Counted from the stretch's first letter, positions 34,934-44,340 are shown. The stretch: 64,000 bases of DNA from Sandaracinaceae bacterium (GCA_040218145.1 JAVJQK010000065.1:1-64000); one strand, 5' to 3'. Made by a program: numbers and translations. The notes: generated from the sequence alone by a model not told the origin.

Positions 34934-36132
34934 GTTCTGGCGATCCCTTCGGAGCCCGCGAGCCGCGCGTGGCAGAGCTCGATGAGGCGTTGACACTGCT
35001 GCTTGAGCGCAGCCGGATGAGGCCCCTCCACCACCGCGGTGGCGAGGGCGAGCGCGGCGCGCGGGGCGCCCGCTCGGGAGAAGACGTCGAGGAGCGCCTC
35101 GACGCTCTCGCGGGTGTGCACGGCGAAGCCCGGGCGGCGGAGCATCTGGGTGAGCACGCCGAGGCGGTCCATCGAGACGTGACCCGACAAGATTTCCTCC
35201 TTGACGCGCTGCACGTGCCGGTAGGTGTCCAGACGCTCGGCGATCCAGTCGCCGCCCTGCCCCGGGTCGGGGAGCATCGCGTGGGCGAAGGGACGCGGGA
35301 GCGTCTCCCCCGGCGTCGCGTCGGGCGTGCCGGTCATGAAGAGCGAGCCGCCGTCGGCCATCTTCTGCGGCGCCAGCCCGGCCCGCGCGAACATCGCGGC
35401 TAGGGTGTTGGCGCCGAAGCTCGTCAGGTGCGCGTTCTGGAAGAAGTTGCCCTCGAGCGCGCCGTACGGCTGGGTGACGTTGGGCACCTCGATGAGGAGG
35501 GTGCCGCCCGGCTTCAGCCAGCTCGCGAGGCGCGTCAGCGCGGCGAGGGGCTCGTGCAGGTGCTCGAGCACGTGGAACATCTGCACCTGGTCGAAGCGCT
35601 CGTCCTCGCTCGGCGCGTACTCCTCGAGGAGCCCGACGAAGACGTCGACGCCGCGGGCGATGGCCTGCGCCGCCTCCTCGGGGCCTGGCTCGACGCCGAA
35701 GACCTCGACGCCGCCGAGGCGCTTCATGTGCATCAGGGTCTGGCCGTCGCGGCAGCCCACCTCGAGCACGCGCTGGCCGGCGGTGAGGTCGCCGAGCCGG
35801 AGCGCGACCTGCGCCTGGCTCTGGTAGCGGGCCGCGCGGGCCTCGGCGTAGCCCTCGTCGTCCGGGCCGACGAAGCGTCCGCCGCCCGGCACGGGCAGCT
35901 TCACCGTGCGGTACTGCGCGCGGTAGGGGCCGCGGTAGTAGGCGTCCATCGCCTCGGGGCACGGCCGCGGGTTCACCCGCACCAGCCCGCAGCCGCGGCA
36001 CGCGACGTTGCGCACGTCCATCCCGAAGCGCGCGCGGGTGCCGACCACGATGGCGTCGTCGGGGTCCCGGTCGCAGAGCGAGCAGGGCACGCTCTCGTGC
36101 TGGGCGGGGTCGGTCCAGGGTTCGGAGGTCAC
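34930..36132 (-). CDS. SAM-dependent methyltransferase with N-terminal zinc site
   Basis: A 400-residue class I methyltransferase. CSLCD...CRGCGL at residues 13-50 looks like a zinc site, as in sugar C-methyltransferases. VLEVGCRDGQTLMHMK near 125 is the SAM loop, followed by VEVFGVEPG, FHVLEHLHEPLAAL and LKPGGTLLIEVPN. The GTG at 36132 is preferred because it starts the recognisable protein and follows TTGGGG. First gene of the minus-strand sugar operon, so it probably methylates the flagellar glycan or a precursor. It is divergent from the Maf gene. Confidence 0.82.
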   Translation of the reverse strand: MTSEPWTDPAQHESVPCSLCDRDPDDAIVVGTRARFGMDVRNVACRGCGLVRVNPRPCPEAMDAYYRGPYRAQYRTVKLPVPGGGRFVGPDDEGYAEARAARYQSQAQVALRLGDLTAGQRVLEVGCRDGQTLMHMKRLGGVEVFGVEPGPEEAAQAIARGVDVFVGLLEEYAPSEDERFDQVQMFHVLEHLHEPLAALTRLASWLKPGGTLLIEVPNVTQPYGALEGNFFQNAHLTSFGANTLAAMFARAGLAPQKMADGGSLFMTGTPDATPGETLPRPFAHAMLPDPGQGGDWIAERLDTYRHVQRVKEEILSGHVSMDRLGVLTQMLRRPGFAVHTRESVEALLDVFSRAGAPRAALALATAVVEGPHPAALKQQCQRLIELCHARLAGSEGIART

Positions 36133-36265
36133 GCCCCAAGCCTCAGCACGATGGATGCCAGGCCCCCTCGGGCCCCGGATCGCGGGCGATTCCATCGAAA
36201 CAGCCAAGAGCCCGACGCTGGATCGTCGAGCGTCTGACGGTTCTCCGGACCCGAGCGACGGAGAC

Positions 36266-37987
36266 GTGGCGCTCGTCCTACGCGGGCCGCGTGGCGCGCC
36301 GCTTGCTGAACGCGAGCGCATGCAGCCCACCCTCTTCGAGAGCGAGACCGGACTCCCCAGCCTGCGCTTCGGCGCCGAGCCCCTGGAGGATCCCGTCGAT
36401 CCGGTCGTGGCGGCCGAGATGTTCGCGGGGCCCGAGACCGTCTCCGCCAGCGACCACGTCGTGCTCTTCGGAGCGGGGCTCGGCTACCGGGTGCAGCGCC
36501 TGCGGGAGCTCGGCCGGGACCCGATCGTGTTCGAGCCGTGCGGCGCCGCGCTCGAGCTGGCCAGGGCGCACGGCCCCGGGGTCGAGGGGGCGCAGGTCTT
36601 CACCGATCTGACGAAGCTGCACGAGCACCTGCTCGGGGTCTCGCGGCCCGACCAGAACACCATCCTCCTTCACGCGCCCCCGTACGCCCGCGCGTTCCCG
36701 GACGCGCTGAGCGCGGTGGCCAGCCTGATCAACGAGGTGCAGGGCCTGGTGATGCTCCGGCGCAACAGCGTGCAGGAGCGCGCCGCCTTCCTCACCGAGC
36801 GCGCGCTCGAGAACCTGCCGCGCCTCGCGGACGTGCCGTCCATCGCGTCGCTCTCGGGGGCGCTCGAGGGAGTGCCCGCGTTCATCGTCAGCGCGGGGCC
36901 GTCGCTGGACAAGAACCGGCACCTGCTGGCCGAGGCGTCGAAGCGCGGCGCGGTCTTCGCGGTGAACACCTCCGCCCCCGTCATGGCCGCCATCGACGCG
37001 CCGATCGACCTGCTCGTGGCCATCGAGGCGCTGGACGTCTCCGAGCCGATGAAGAAGGCGGCCCACGTGACCCGGGCCCTCGCGCTCGATCTGACGAGCG
37101 GCGGCCCCAACTTCGAGGTCGACGTCGCGCGCAAGGTCTGCTTCCTCGCCAACGCGGCGCAGTATCGCTGGCTCGGCGACGCGCTCGGCATCGGCGTGCT
37201 CGGCTACGGCGGCTCGGTCGCCACGGCCGCCTTCTCCCTCGCGGCCGCGCTCGGGGCCGACCCCATCGTCGTGCTCGGTCAGGACCTGGCCTACACCGAC
37301 GGCCGCGGCTACGCGTCCGACACCCTCTTCGAGGGCACGGTGGTGCGGCGCGAGGGCCCGCTCCTCCACATCGACCGGGTGGCGAAGTGGGACGAGATGA
37401 CGCGCGCCGGCGGCCTGAAGGTGCCGTCGAAGGTGCGCCCCGCGGTCGACGTCCCGGCCTGGGGCGGCGGCACCGTCTGGAGCACGCACGAGCTGACGCT
37501 CTTCCGGCGCTGGTTCGAGATGGCCGCGCGCGAGCTGCGCGGGGTGCGGCGCCTGGTCAACGCGACCGAAGGCGGGGCCTCCATCGAGGGGTTCGAGGAG
37601 ACGGCGCTCGAGGCGCTGCTGGCGGAGCTGCCCGAGCGCACGCACGACCTCCACGCGCGCATCGACGCGGCGCCCACCGTGCCGAGCGCGCGCATCCGCG
37701 AGGTGGCGAGCGAGGCGGCCCGGAGCGCCGGCGCGCTGGCCAACGCGGCGAGCAAGGTGGTCAAGGGGCTCCAGCGCCGCAACGCCAAGGCGGCCCGGAA
37801 GGCGAGCGAGCAGGTGAAGGCGCGGGCGAAGGAGTCGCCCCTCGCGGAGTCTCACGTCGCGCCGGCGCTGATGGAGATCATGGCCGACGACGCGCTGGCC
37901 CCCGCGGAGCGAGAGCGGCGCACCTACGCGGCCATCGAGAGCTCCGCGAAGAAGGTCGCCGCGCTCGCCAAGCGCGCCGCGCGCTGA
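36266..37987 (+). CDS. Maf/DUF115 flagellin glycosyltransferase-like protein
   Basis: A 573-residue protein of the motility accessory factor family (6-hydroxymethylpterin pyrophosphokinase MptE-like fold). Family pieces are LFGAGLGYRVQRL near 65, PAFIVSAGPSLDKN near 210, VAIEALDVSEP, GYGGSVATAAFSLAAALGADPIVVLGQDLAYTDG near 330 and a C-terminal helical tail. In Campylobacter, Aeromonas and others, Maf proteins put nonulosonic acids on flagellin before export. The GTG at 36266 is chosen: it leaves a 133-bp divergent promoter region and has GGAG close by. ATG 36155 is possible but lies only 22 bp from the divergent start. It fits the NeuB/NeuA cluster next door. Confidence 0.88.
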   Translation: MALVLRGPRGAPLAERERMQPTLFESETGLPSLRFGAEPLEDPVDPVVAAEMFAGPETVSASDHVVLFGAGLGYRVQRLRELGRDPIVFEPCGAALELARAHGPGVEGAQVFTDLTKLHEHLLGVSRPDQNTILLHAPPYARAFPDALSAVASLINEVQGLVMLRRNSVQERAAFLTERALENLPRLADVPSIASLSGALEGVPAFIVSAGPSLDKNRHLLAEASKRGAVFAVNTSAPVMAAIDAPIDLLVAIEALDVSEPMKKAAHVTRALALDLTSGGPNFEVDVARKVCFLANAAQYRWLGDALGIGVLGYGGSVATAAFSLAAALGADPIVVLGQDLAYTDGRGYASDTLFEGTVVRREGPLLHIDRVAKWDEMTRAGGLKVPSKVRPAVDVPAWGGGTVWSTHELTLFRRWFEMAARELRGVRRLVNATEGGASIEGFEETALEALLAELPERTHDLHARIDAAPTVPSARIREVASEAARSAGALANAASKVVKGLQRRNAKAARKASEQVKARAKESPLAESHVAPALMEIMADDALAPAERERRTYAAIESSAKKVAALAKRAAR

Positions 37988-38014
37988 TCCCGGATCAGGC
38001 GCAGGGCGCAGCGC

Positions 38015-41000
38015 TCAGGGCGCAGGCCGCGCCGGAAGATACGGACACGAGGAGTCCTCGAGGCAGTGGTGGCCCTCGGGGTCGCTCACGTACGGCAGGT
38101 CTTGCCCGCCCGTCCGCATGTAGCGGCCCAGCAGGTTGAACGTGTAGACGCCGATGTCGAACGGCACCTCGCTGTTGTACATCTCGTCCGGGTTCACCCC
38201 GTGGATGCCGCGCGGGATCACGTACCCGTTGAGCACCCCGCCCATGTCCGTGTCCGGCGCGAACGACCAGACCGCGTCGTCGGACGGGCTCGACATCGGA
38301 CGCATCTGCCGCACCCAGCGGAGCGGCGGGTCGAGGCGCACCGGGCGCAGGCCGCCGTCCGCCTCGTGCATCTGCGAGCGGCCATCCGGGTTGAAGGTGA
38401 GGAGCCCGTCGCTGAGGTCGTCGACGTCCGAGAGGAAGTCGTCCGCGCCCTCCACCGGGTGCCGGTTCAGCCACGGGATGCCCTCGAGCACGTGCCTCTG
38501 GATCAGCACGTCGTTGGGCGTGGGCATGCCCTCGTAGCGGCCCGCGAAGCTCGCCGGCGCCCGCCACTCCGCGTAGGCCTCGGGCGCGTCGGGGGGCAGG
38601 AAGGGCAGCACACCGGCCGCGCGCGCGTAGGCGTTGCCCGTCGCGAGGCACACGTTCGCGTCGCCGATGGTCTGCAGCATCAGCAGGTTGTTGGCGGGCC
38701 GCTCGACGCCGGCGACCTCGCGAGGCTCGAGGAAGACCCGGCGCGCGTAGTTGATCGGGTCGCCGGACTCGAGCGCGATCTGCGCGAGCATCACCAGGCG
38801 TCGAAGATCCGGGGTCTGGCGCTGACGGCCGAAGCCGTGCGTGGGAGCGACGAGCGCCTCGCCCTGCTCCCAGATCTGGTCCTCGAAGCGCGCGCAGTTC
38901 GGGCAGCGGCCCGCGCCCGCCACGCCGTTGGAGACCTGGAACGTGTCGACCACGACGTCGGGCGTCGGGGCCTCTCCGCGCCACTCGCAGCTCCCGAACT
39001 GGATGTCCGCCAGGGCGTCCTCGTAGAGCTCCACCACCACGGGGTCGCCCGCGTCGGCGGGGATCGGGACGCGGAACTGGCTCGGCCCGCCGAAGACGCC
39101 GCCGCAGCGGACGATGTCCCCGTCCAGGTTGCGCACCACCATCACGTCGTCCTCGTCGTACTGCCCGGGCAGGCACGCGAACTCGGTGCGGGCGGCGCGC
39201 GTGAGGCTGGTGGAGAGGAAGTAGAGCGAGGTCTCGCCCGCGGCGCAGCCGCTGTCGCGCCCGGGCTCGGAGCCGGCGCGCCCCATCACGAACGGGCCCA
39301 TCAGCCGCAGGATCATCGCGGGCAGCACGGAGCCGTTCTCGGTGCGGATGGCCACGTCCGAGAGGCCCCCCGCGCCGACGATCGGCGCCGCGGAGGTGAT
39401 CGCGGGCTCCATGCCGGCGAACATCGCCGACGTGATGCCGCCCAGCGAGCCGCCGGTGAAGTGGTAGTTCGCGTCCGGCCCCCCGAAGTCGGGCGTGCCG
39501 TCCGAGTCGAAGTCGCCGGCCACGTCCACGCTGCCGTCGCCGTCGTAGTCGCCGTCGAATTCGAGCGTGCCGAGCGAGCGCTCCTCGAGCGTCACCGGCG
39601 TCGCGGGCCGGCCGTCGAACGACCGCAGGATGCGGACCGCCTGCATGTGGTCGACGACCGTCTGGCGCACCGAGTCCCGCGTGTGGAACACGCTCGCGGT
39701 CCAGAAGTTCACGCCGCTGTCGAGCGTGCCGTCGCCGTCGTGGTCGCGCGCGCGCCCGGCCGCGACCGCGCGAATGGTCGGGCTGAGGCACTCGCTGCCG
39801 AAGAAGGCGTCGTAGAGGCGCAGCTCGTCGTCGTCGAACTCGAGGCCGTGGCCGTGCGCGTTGAGGAGCGCCACCGCCATGCCGTGCTGCATCATCAGGC
39901 CGCCGAAGAGGAGCGCCTCGCCGTTGTTGCTGCCGTGGCCGTGCACGTAGATCGACGTGTCGAAGGGCTGCTGGTGCTCCGCGGTCTCCTTCGGGACCAT
40001 GACCAGCGCGCCGAGCACCTCGTTCGTGACGCGCGCCTCGCCGGTCATGTGGTCGATCTGGAACGCGTCGTTCAGGTCCTCTTGATCCGGGTTCTCGAAG
40101 AAGTAGGGCGAGTCGAAGTAGAACATCACCACGTGATCGAGCTGCGCCCAGCTCGCCATGTAGTTCTCGATCTGATCGTCGGTGAGCCCGAACGCCTGCT
40201 CGGCGATGGCGCGCAGCACGGTGCGGAAGCGATCGCCGTCGGCGATGTAGGTGCTCTGCCCCTCCACCGTGCAGCTCTGCCCGCGCGAGGGCCCCTGCAT
40301 CTGGGCAGGCGCGGTGGCGACCGGGAAGTCCTCCGCGAGGTGCGCCATGAGCCCCTCGCCGTAGAGGCCGTCGCGGATCATGTCCATGTCGGCGGTGACG
40401 GACTGCGTGGTGAACGTCCACGCGAACGCCACGCCCTCCCAGCCGCGATCCGCGAGGTCGCCGTAGAGCTCGGGGTGGGCCGCGAAGTGGGCCGGCAGCT
40501 CCTCGAGCGGCTCGGTCTGCCGGAGGTGATGCACGGTGGAGAAGGGCGAGCGGACCGGCTCGCCGTCCGCGCCGCGGAGCCGATCGGTGACCACGACGGC
40601 GTAGGTCGTGCGCTGATCGAGCGGGAGGATCGGGCGGAGGATCAGCGTGTCGGTCTCACGCTCGTAGAACCACAGCATCCGGTCGTGGGTGTCGATGAAG
40701 TCGGTCCCGAGCTCCCCGTCGATGGTGTTCGGGTGGTCCAGGACCCCGTCGAAGTCGGTGTCCTCGCCGACGTCGAGCACGCCGTTGCCGTTCCGATCCT
40801 CCTCGACCGTCTCGAAGAGGATGTTCGACTCGCCGTCGCGCGGATCGTTCTCCCAGTACTGGTCGACGTGCGTGGCCGTGTAATAGAAGTTGCCACCGTT
40901 GAGGTCGAGCAGGGCGGGGACGCCGGTCTCCATGTTGATGACGTAGACGGCGTGGTCGGGGAAGTCTCGCTCGTGGAAGTTGTCGGCCCCGCCCTGGCGC

Positions 41001-41341
41001 TCGAGCAGATCCGCGACGTCGATCTCGGCGTCGAAGGGGATCGTGATGGGGGCGAACGTGCCCCAGCCGTCCAGCTCGTCGAAGTAGCGGCGGATCTGCC
41101 GCTCGGTCTCGGTGTCGACGAGCAGGCTCGCGTTCAGGCGACGCCCGGTCGCGCGCGAGGGGTCGGGCCAGGTCGCCACGTCGTTCGGCAGCGGGATGTC
41201 CGGGAGGGGCTCCGCGTAGAGGTCCCAGAGGATGCGCGGGCCGTCGCCCTCGGGCGTGGCCCGATGCCCCTCGGGGAGATCGCTGGCGCAGCCGCCGAGC
41301 AGCAAGAGAAGAAGCGAGAGCCCACCAAACCGCATCATCAA
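38015..41341 (-). CDS. Large lipoprotein with alpha/beta-hydrolase-like core
   Basis: A 1108-residue exported protein. The lipobox is LLGGC (Cys18). LPLPNDVATWPD near 50 matches the start of the smaller paralogue at 5779-7689. Ca-binding-type Asp repeats (DRNGNGVLDVGEDTDFDG; DYDGDGSVDVAGDFDSDG) resemble thrombospondin-3/dockerin loops. YVHGHGSNNGEALL is the oxyanion-type loop and TGGSLGGITSAMFAG the nucleophile elbow. Many cysteines suggest disulfides outside the cytoplasm. Probably displayed at the outer membrane; substrate unknown. It is divergent from the outer-membrane barrel gene. Confidence 0.65.
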   Translation of the reverse strand: MMMRFGGLSLLLLLLGGCASDLPEGHRATPEGDGPRILWDLYAEPLPDIPLPNDVATWPDPSRATGRRLNASLLVDTETERQIRRYFDELDGWGTFAPITIPFDAEIDVADLLERQGGADNFHERDFPDHAVYVINMETGVPALLDLNGGNFYYTATHVDQYWENDPRDGESNILFETVEEDRNGNGVLDVGEDTDFDGVLDHPNTIDGELGTDFIDTHDRMLWFYERETDTLILRPILPLDQRTTYAVVVTDRLRGADGEPVRSPFSTVHHLRQTEPLEELPAHFAAHPELYGDLADRGWEGVAFAWTFTTQSVTADMDMIRDGLYGEGLMAHLAEDFPVATAPAQMQGPSRGQSCTVEGQSTYIADGDRFRTVLRAIAEQAFGLTDDQIENYMASWAQLDHVVMFYFDSPYFFENPDQEDLNDAFQIDHMTGEARVTNEVLGALVMVPKETAEHQQPFDTSIYVHGHGSNNGEALLFGGLMMQHGMAVALLNAHGHGLEFDDDELRLYDAFFGSECLSPTIRAVAAGRARDHDGDGTLDSGVNFWTASVFHTRDSVRQTVVDHMQAVRILRSFDGRPATPVTLEERSLGTLEFDGDYDGDGSVDVAGDFDSDGTPDFGGPDANYHFTGGSLGGITSAMFAGMEPAITSAAPIVGAGGLSDVAIRTENGSVLPAMILRLMGPFVMGRAGSEPGRDSGCAAGETSLYFLSTSLTRAARTEFACLPGQYDEDDVMVVRNLDGDIVRCGGVFGGPSQFRVPIPADAGDPVVVELYEDALADIQFGSCEWRGEAPTPDVVVDTFQVSNGVAGAGRCPNCARFEDQIWEQGEALVAPTHGFGRQRQTPDLRRLVMLAQIALESGDPINYARRVFLEPREVAGVERPANNLLMLQTIGDANVCLATGNAYARAAGVLPFLPPDAPEAYAEWRAPASFAGRYEGMPTPNDVLIQRHVLEGIPWLNRHPVEGADDFLSDVDDLSDGLLTFNPDGRSQMHEADGGLRPVRLDPPLRWVRQMRPMSSPSDDAVWSFAPDTDMGGVLNGYVIPRGIHGVNPDEMYNSEVPFDIGVYTFNLLGRYMRTGGQDLPYVSDPEGHHCLEDSSCPYLPARPAP

Positions 41342-41508
41342 CCTCGAGAGTCGAGAACCCGGGCGAACGCTAGCAGCACATCGGTGCGGGGAAAAAGCGG
41401 TGAGGCAGAATGCGACCGCGCGGTTTCCCCTGGCGCCCCGGACCTCCTATCATCCGCGCCCGGTGACGGCGTGGGCGCGGAGGGCGCCCTGACCTCCGTG
41501 AGGACTCC

Positions 41509-43290
41509 ATGTCTCGATCAATCTCGCTTCGCTTCGTGTGCGTCCTGGCGCTGGCCTGGGCGCTGATTCCCAACCTGGTGGCGGCGCAACCGGAGGCACC
41601 CGCCGCGGAGACGCCCGCCGCGGAGACGCCCGCCGCCGCGGCCGATCCGGAGCCCGAGGAGGCGCCGGTCCCCGCGCCGACGGAGCCGACCCCGCCCCTG
41701 GAGGCCACGGACGACGCACCGACGCCGACGCCGACGCCGGCGCCGACGCCGACGCCGACCGAGGCCGAGGACGACGCGCCGCCCGCGCGCACCGAGGTGG
41801 ATCTCGAGGCCTGGCTCGAGGCGTCGCCGCCCTTTCACGCGCCCGAGGTCGAGCTGGAGGAGGAGGGCCCGCCCAGCTACGAGCCGTTCTTCACCCTGGG
41901 CGGCGAGTACCGCTTCCGCCTCAACGCGATGAGCGACATCCCGCTGCGCCCTCTCCCCCGCACGGATCCGGCGAGCTCCGGACAGCTGGGGCAGAACTAC
42001 TGGGCCGAGCAGTGGCTCCGCCTGCGCATGCAGACCGGCTTCCGACCCGAGCTGCGGCTCATCGCCGAAGGGGACGTGCTCTACGGGGTGGCCTTCGGCG
42101 ACCTGGCGCAGGGCACCTCGACCGCGATGTGGCCGCGCGACGAGTACGGCTACCCCGGCATCCGGCTGCGCCACCTCTACCTCGAGTGGCTGACCCCGGT
42201 CGGTCTCCTCCGGCTCGGGCAGATGGGCTTCTCGTGGGGCCTCGGCATGGTGGCGAACGGGGGCGACCAGCAGCCGGTCTTCGGCGACTACCGCTACGGC
42301 GACCTCGTCCGGCGCGCGCTCTTCGCGATCAAGCCCGACGGCCTCGAGAGCCCCTACGCGATCGGCGTCGGCTTCGACTGGGTCGCGTGGGATCAGACGG
42401 CCGACTTCGAGCGGCGCGGCGACGTCGCGCTCCAGGGCCTGCTCGCCTTCCAGTACGACGACACGGCGAAGCGCAACACGGTCGGGGCCTACGTCGCCTA
42501 TCGACACCAGGAGAACCGGCTCGGCGACGTGCTGGACGTGGTCGTCGGCGACGTGTTCGCGCGCTGGCACGTCGAGGACGGGACCGGCGGCCGACTCTTC
42601 GCCGCGCTCGAGGCGGCGTACATCCGCGGCGAGACGACCTTCGCCCGCACCAACGAGCGCGAGCGGCAGGACGTCGAGCAGCTCCTGGGCGTCTTGCAGC
42701 TCGGGCGGCTCCACCCCGACATCGACCTCGTCCTGGAGACCGGCTACGCGTCGGGCGACTCCGACACCTACGACGCCATCCAGAGCCGCGGCACCTTCGA
42801 CCCCGACCACCGGGTGGGCCTGATCATGTTCAGCGAGGTCCTGGCCGCGCAGACCGCGCGCGCGGCGCACCTCGCGCAGTCGGACGCGCTGGTGGCCCGC
42901 CCGAGCCGCGGCGCCGAGCTGATCCCCACCAACGGCGGCGTCGCGGGCGCCTTCTATCTCTTCCCCTACGCCATCTGGCGGCCGTGGGAGTGGATCGAGG
43001 GGCGCCTCGGCGGCGTCTTCGGCTACGCGACGAGCGACGTCGTCGACCCCTACGCGCAGCAGGCGCTCTCCGAGTCGCAGAACTTCCGTGGGGGCGACCC
43101 GCGGCAGCGCGAGCTCGGCTTCGAGATCGACGCGTCCATCCTGTTGCACGGTGATCTGACCGACGACCTCGTGCTGTCCGGCGGCGTCGAGGGCGGCCTC
43201 TACCTCCCGGGCGCGGCCCTGAACGACGCGGCGGGAGACGGCCTGGGACCCATCGGCCTCGTGCGCGCTCGGCTCGGACTGAGCCTCTGA
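41509..43290 (+). CDS. Outer-membrane beta-barrel protein
   Basis: A 593-residue exported protein. The signal peptide (FVCVLALAWALIPNLVAAQ) is followed by a low-complexity Ala/Pro/Thr/Glu stretch (about 25-90) built of repeats. The rest alternates in the way of a beta-barrel: YEPFFTLGGEYRFRLNAM, LRLRMQTGFRPELRLIAEGDVLYG, RLRHLYLEWLTPVGLLRLGQM, LDVVVGDVFARWHV, FYLFPYAIWRPWEWIEGRLGGVFGYA. It ends LGPIGLVRARLGLSL with a hydrophobic C-terminal strand. It resembles alginate-export-type porins, but the substrate cannot be named. Confidence 0.72.
   Translation: MSRSISLRFVCVLALAWALIPNLVAAQPEAPAAETPAAETPAAAADPEPEEAPVPAPTEPTPPLEATDDAPTPTPTPAPTPTPTEAEDDAPPARTEVDLEAWLEASPPFHAPEVELEEEGPPSYEPFFTLGGEYRFRLNAMSDIPLRPLPRTDPASSGQLGQNYWAEQWLRLRMQTGFRPELRLIAEGDVLYGVAFGDLAQGTSTAMWPRDEYGYPGIRLRHLYLEWLTPVGLLRLGQMGFSWGLGMVANGGDQQPVFGDYRYGDLVRRALFAIKPDGLESPYAIGVGFDWVAWDQTADFERRGDVALQGLLAFQYDDTAKRNTVGAYVAYRHQENRLGDVLDVVVGDVFARWHVEDGTGGRLFAALEAAYIRGETTFARTNERERQDVEQLLGVLQLGRLHPDIDLVLETGYASGDSDTYDAIQSRGTFDPDHRVGLIMFSEVLAAQTARAAHLAQSDALVARPSRGAELIPTNGGVAGAFYLFPYAIWRPWEWIEGRLGGVFGYATSDVVDPYAQQALSESQNFRGGDPRQRELGFEIDASILLHGDLTDDLVLSGGVEGGLYLPGAALNDAAGDGLGPIGLVRARLGLSL
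41719..41760 (+). repeat. Hexanucleotide repeat CCGACG, seven units
   Basis: Seven tandem 6-bp units (CCGACG, one variant CCGGCG and a final CCGACC) encode a Thr-Pro/Ala-Pro run in the outer-membrane protein. A 15-bp unit repeated twice (ACGCCCGCCGCGGAG) lies at about 41600-41630. Changes in copy number would keep the frame and only alter linker length. Confidence 0.8.
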
Positions 43291-43322
43291 CCCCGCGCCG
43301 ATCACTCCGCTGATCTTTTCGT

Positions 43323-43350
43323 TCAAGCCCGCGCCGGGTTCGCCCGAATC
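43323..43350 (+). promoter_or_regulatory. Sigma28-type promoter candidate for fliC1
   Basis: TCAA (43323-43326), 16 bases, then CCCGAATC (43343-43350), 98 bp before the start codon. The -10 box is the weakest of the set (consensus CCGAT). The 43291-43448 gap also holds the leader hairpin. Confidence 0.35.
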
Positions 43351-43408
43351 TCTCTGCGAGCACGGCGCGACAGGGCGCCACAAGACGAGAAAATCAAGCA
43401 GTTGGCAA

Positions 43409-43423
43409 GGGTCGGGATGACCC
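43409..43423 (+). promoter_or_regulatory. Flagellin leader hairpin with GGA loop (fliC1)
   Basis: GGGTC (43409-43413), loop GGGAT, GACCC (43419-43423), ending 25 bases before the ATG. GGGATG matches the RGGAUG core of CsrA sites, and a second GGA lies in the AAGGAGGAG ribosome site. fliC2 has a matching element. Confidence 0.4.
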
Positions 43424-43448
43424 GGAACCACACTCAAGGAGGAGTGAC

Positions 43449-44306
43449 ATGGCCATCACGATGAACACGAACGTTGCGTCCATCAACGCACAGCGGAACC
43501 TCAACAAGACCCAGGGCAGCCTGATGGGCAACTTCGGTCGCCTCTCGACGGGCCTGCGGATCAACACCGCGGCGGACGACGCGGCCGGCCTCGCCATCAG
43601 CGAGAAGCTGAAGAGCCAGATTCGCAGCCTCTCGCAGGCCGAGCGCAACGCCTACGACGGCAACAGCCTGCTGCAGGTGGCCGAGGGCGCGATGAACGAG
43701 GTCAGCGGCATCCTCACCCGGATGCGTGAGCTCGCGGTTCAGTCGGCCACCGACACGGTCGGCGGCACCGAGCGCGGCTTCCTCAACCAGGAGGTCGACG
43801 CCCTCCAGGCCGAGCTCGACCGCATCGGCGAGGTCACCGAGTTCAACGGCGCCAAGCTGCTCGACGGCGGCACCACCGGCACGACCTTCAACTTCCAGGT
43901 CGGCATCGGCGCCACCACGAACGACCGCATCGCGGCCACCATCAAGGGCACCAAGTCGGCCGACCTCGGCGCGGTCACCGGCGGCGCGGTCAGCTCGGTC
44001 GCGGGCATCGACCTGACCACCATCACCGGCGCCCAGAACGCGCTGGCGGTCATCGACCAGGCCATCTCGGACGTCTCGAGCCGCCGCGCGGACCTCGGCG
44101 CGGTCCAGAACCGGATGGTGGTGACCATCGCGAACCTGGGCACGGCCCGGGAGAACCTCAGCGCCGCGAACAGCCGGATTCGCGACGTCGATGTGGCAGC
44201 CGAGACGGCGGCCATGACCCGAAACAACATCCTGATGCAGGCCGGAACCTCGGTCCTCGCTCAGGCCAACCAGCAGCCCCAGATCGCTCTGTCGCTGCTC
44301 GGCTGA
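43449..44306 (+). CDS. fliC: Flagellin, copy 1
   Basis: The flagellar filament subunit, exported by the flagellar type III system. 285 residues, a short flagellin with only D0/D1 parts. N-terminal NTNVASINAQRNL and STGLRINTAADDAAGLAISEKL and C-terminal IRDVDVAAETAAMTRNNILMQAGTSVLAQAN are the family hallmarks. The centre is short, so the filament has little surface domain; Ser/Thr residues there are potential glycan sites for Maf. AAGGAGG lies 8 bases before the ATG. Ungapped hand alignment with copy 2 gives 52 differences in 285 (about 82% identity). Confidence 0.97.
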   Translation: MAITMNTNVASINAQRNLNKTQGSLMGNFGRLSTGLRINTAADDAAGLAISEKLKSQIRSLSQAERNAYDGNSLLQVAEGAMNEVSGILTRMRELAVQSATDTVGGTERGFLNQEVDALQAELDRIGEVTEFNGAKLLDGGTTGTTFNFQVGIGATTNDRIAATIKGTKSADLGAVTGGAVSSVAGIDLTTITGAQNALAVIDQAISDVSSRRADLGAVQNRMVVTIANLGTARENLSAANSRIRDVDVAAETAAMTRNNILMQAGTSVLAQANQQPQIALSLLG

Positions 44307-44340
44307 CGCGCGCCCCCCGGCACGGGGCATTTTCACGGAG

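Noticed and set aside
37981-38014. Terminator between Maf and the convergent lipoprotein gene
   Set aside because: CTGATCC-C-GGATCAG is a palindrome, but the one-base loop and missing T-run make a terminator doubtful.
38066-41566. 1166-codon plus-strand frame opposite the large lipoprotein
   Set aside because: The minus strand has a lipobox, a hydrolase elbow and the paralogue relation; the plus frame has none.
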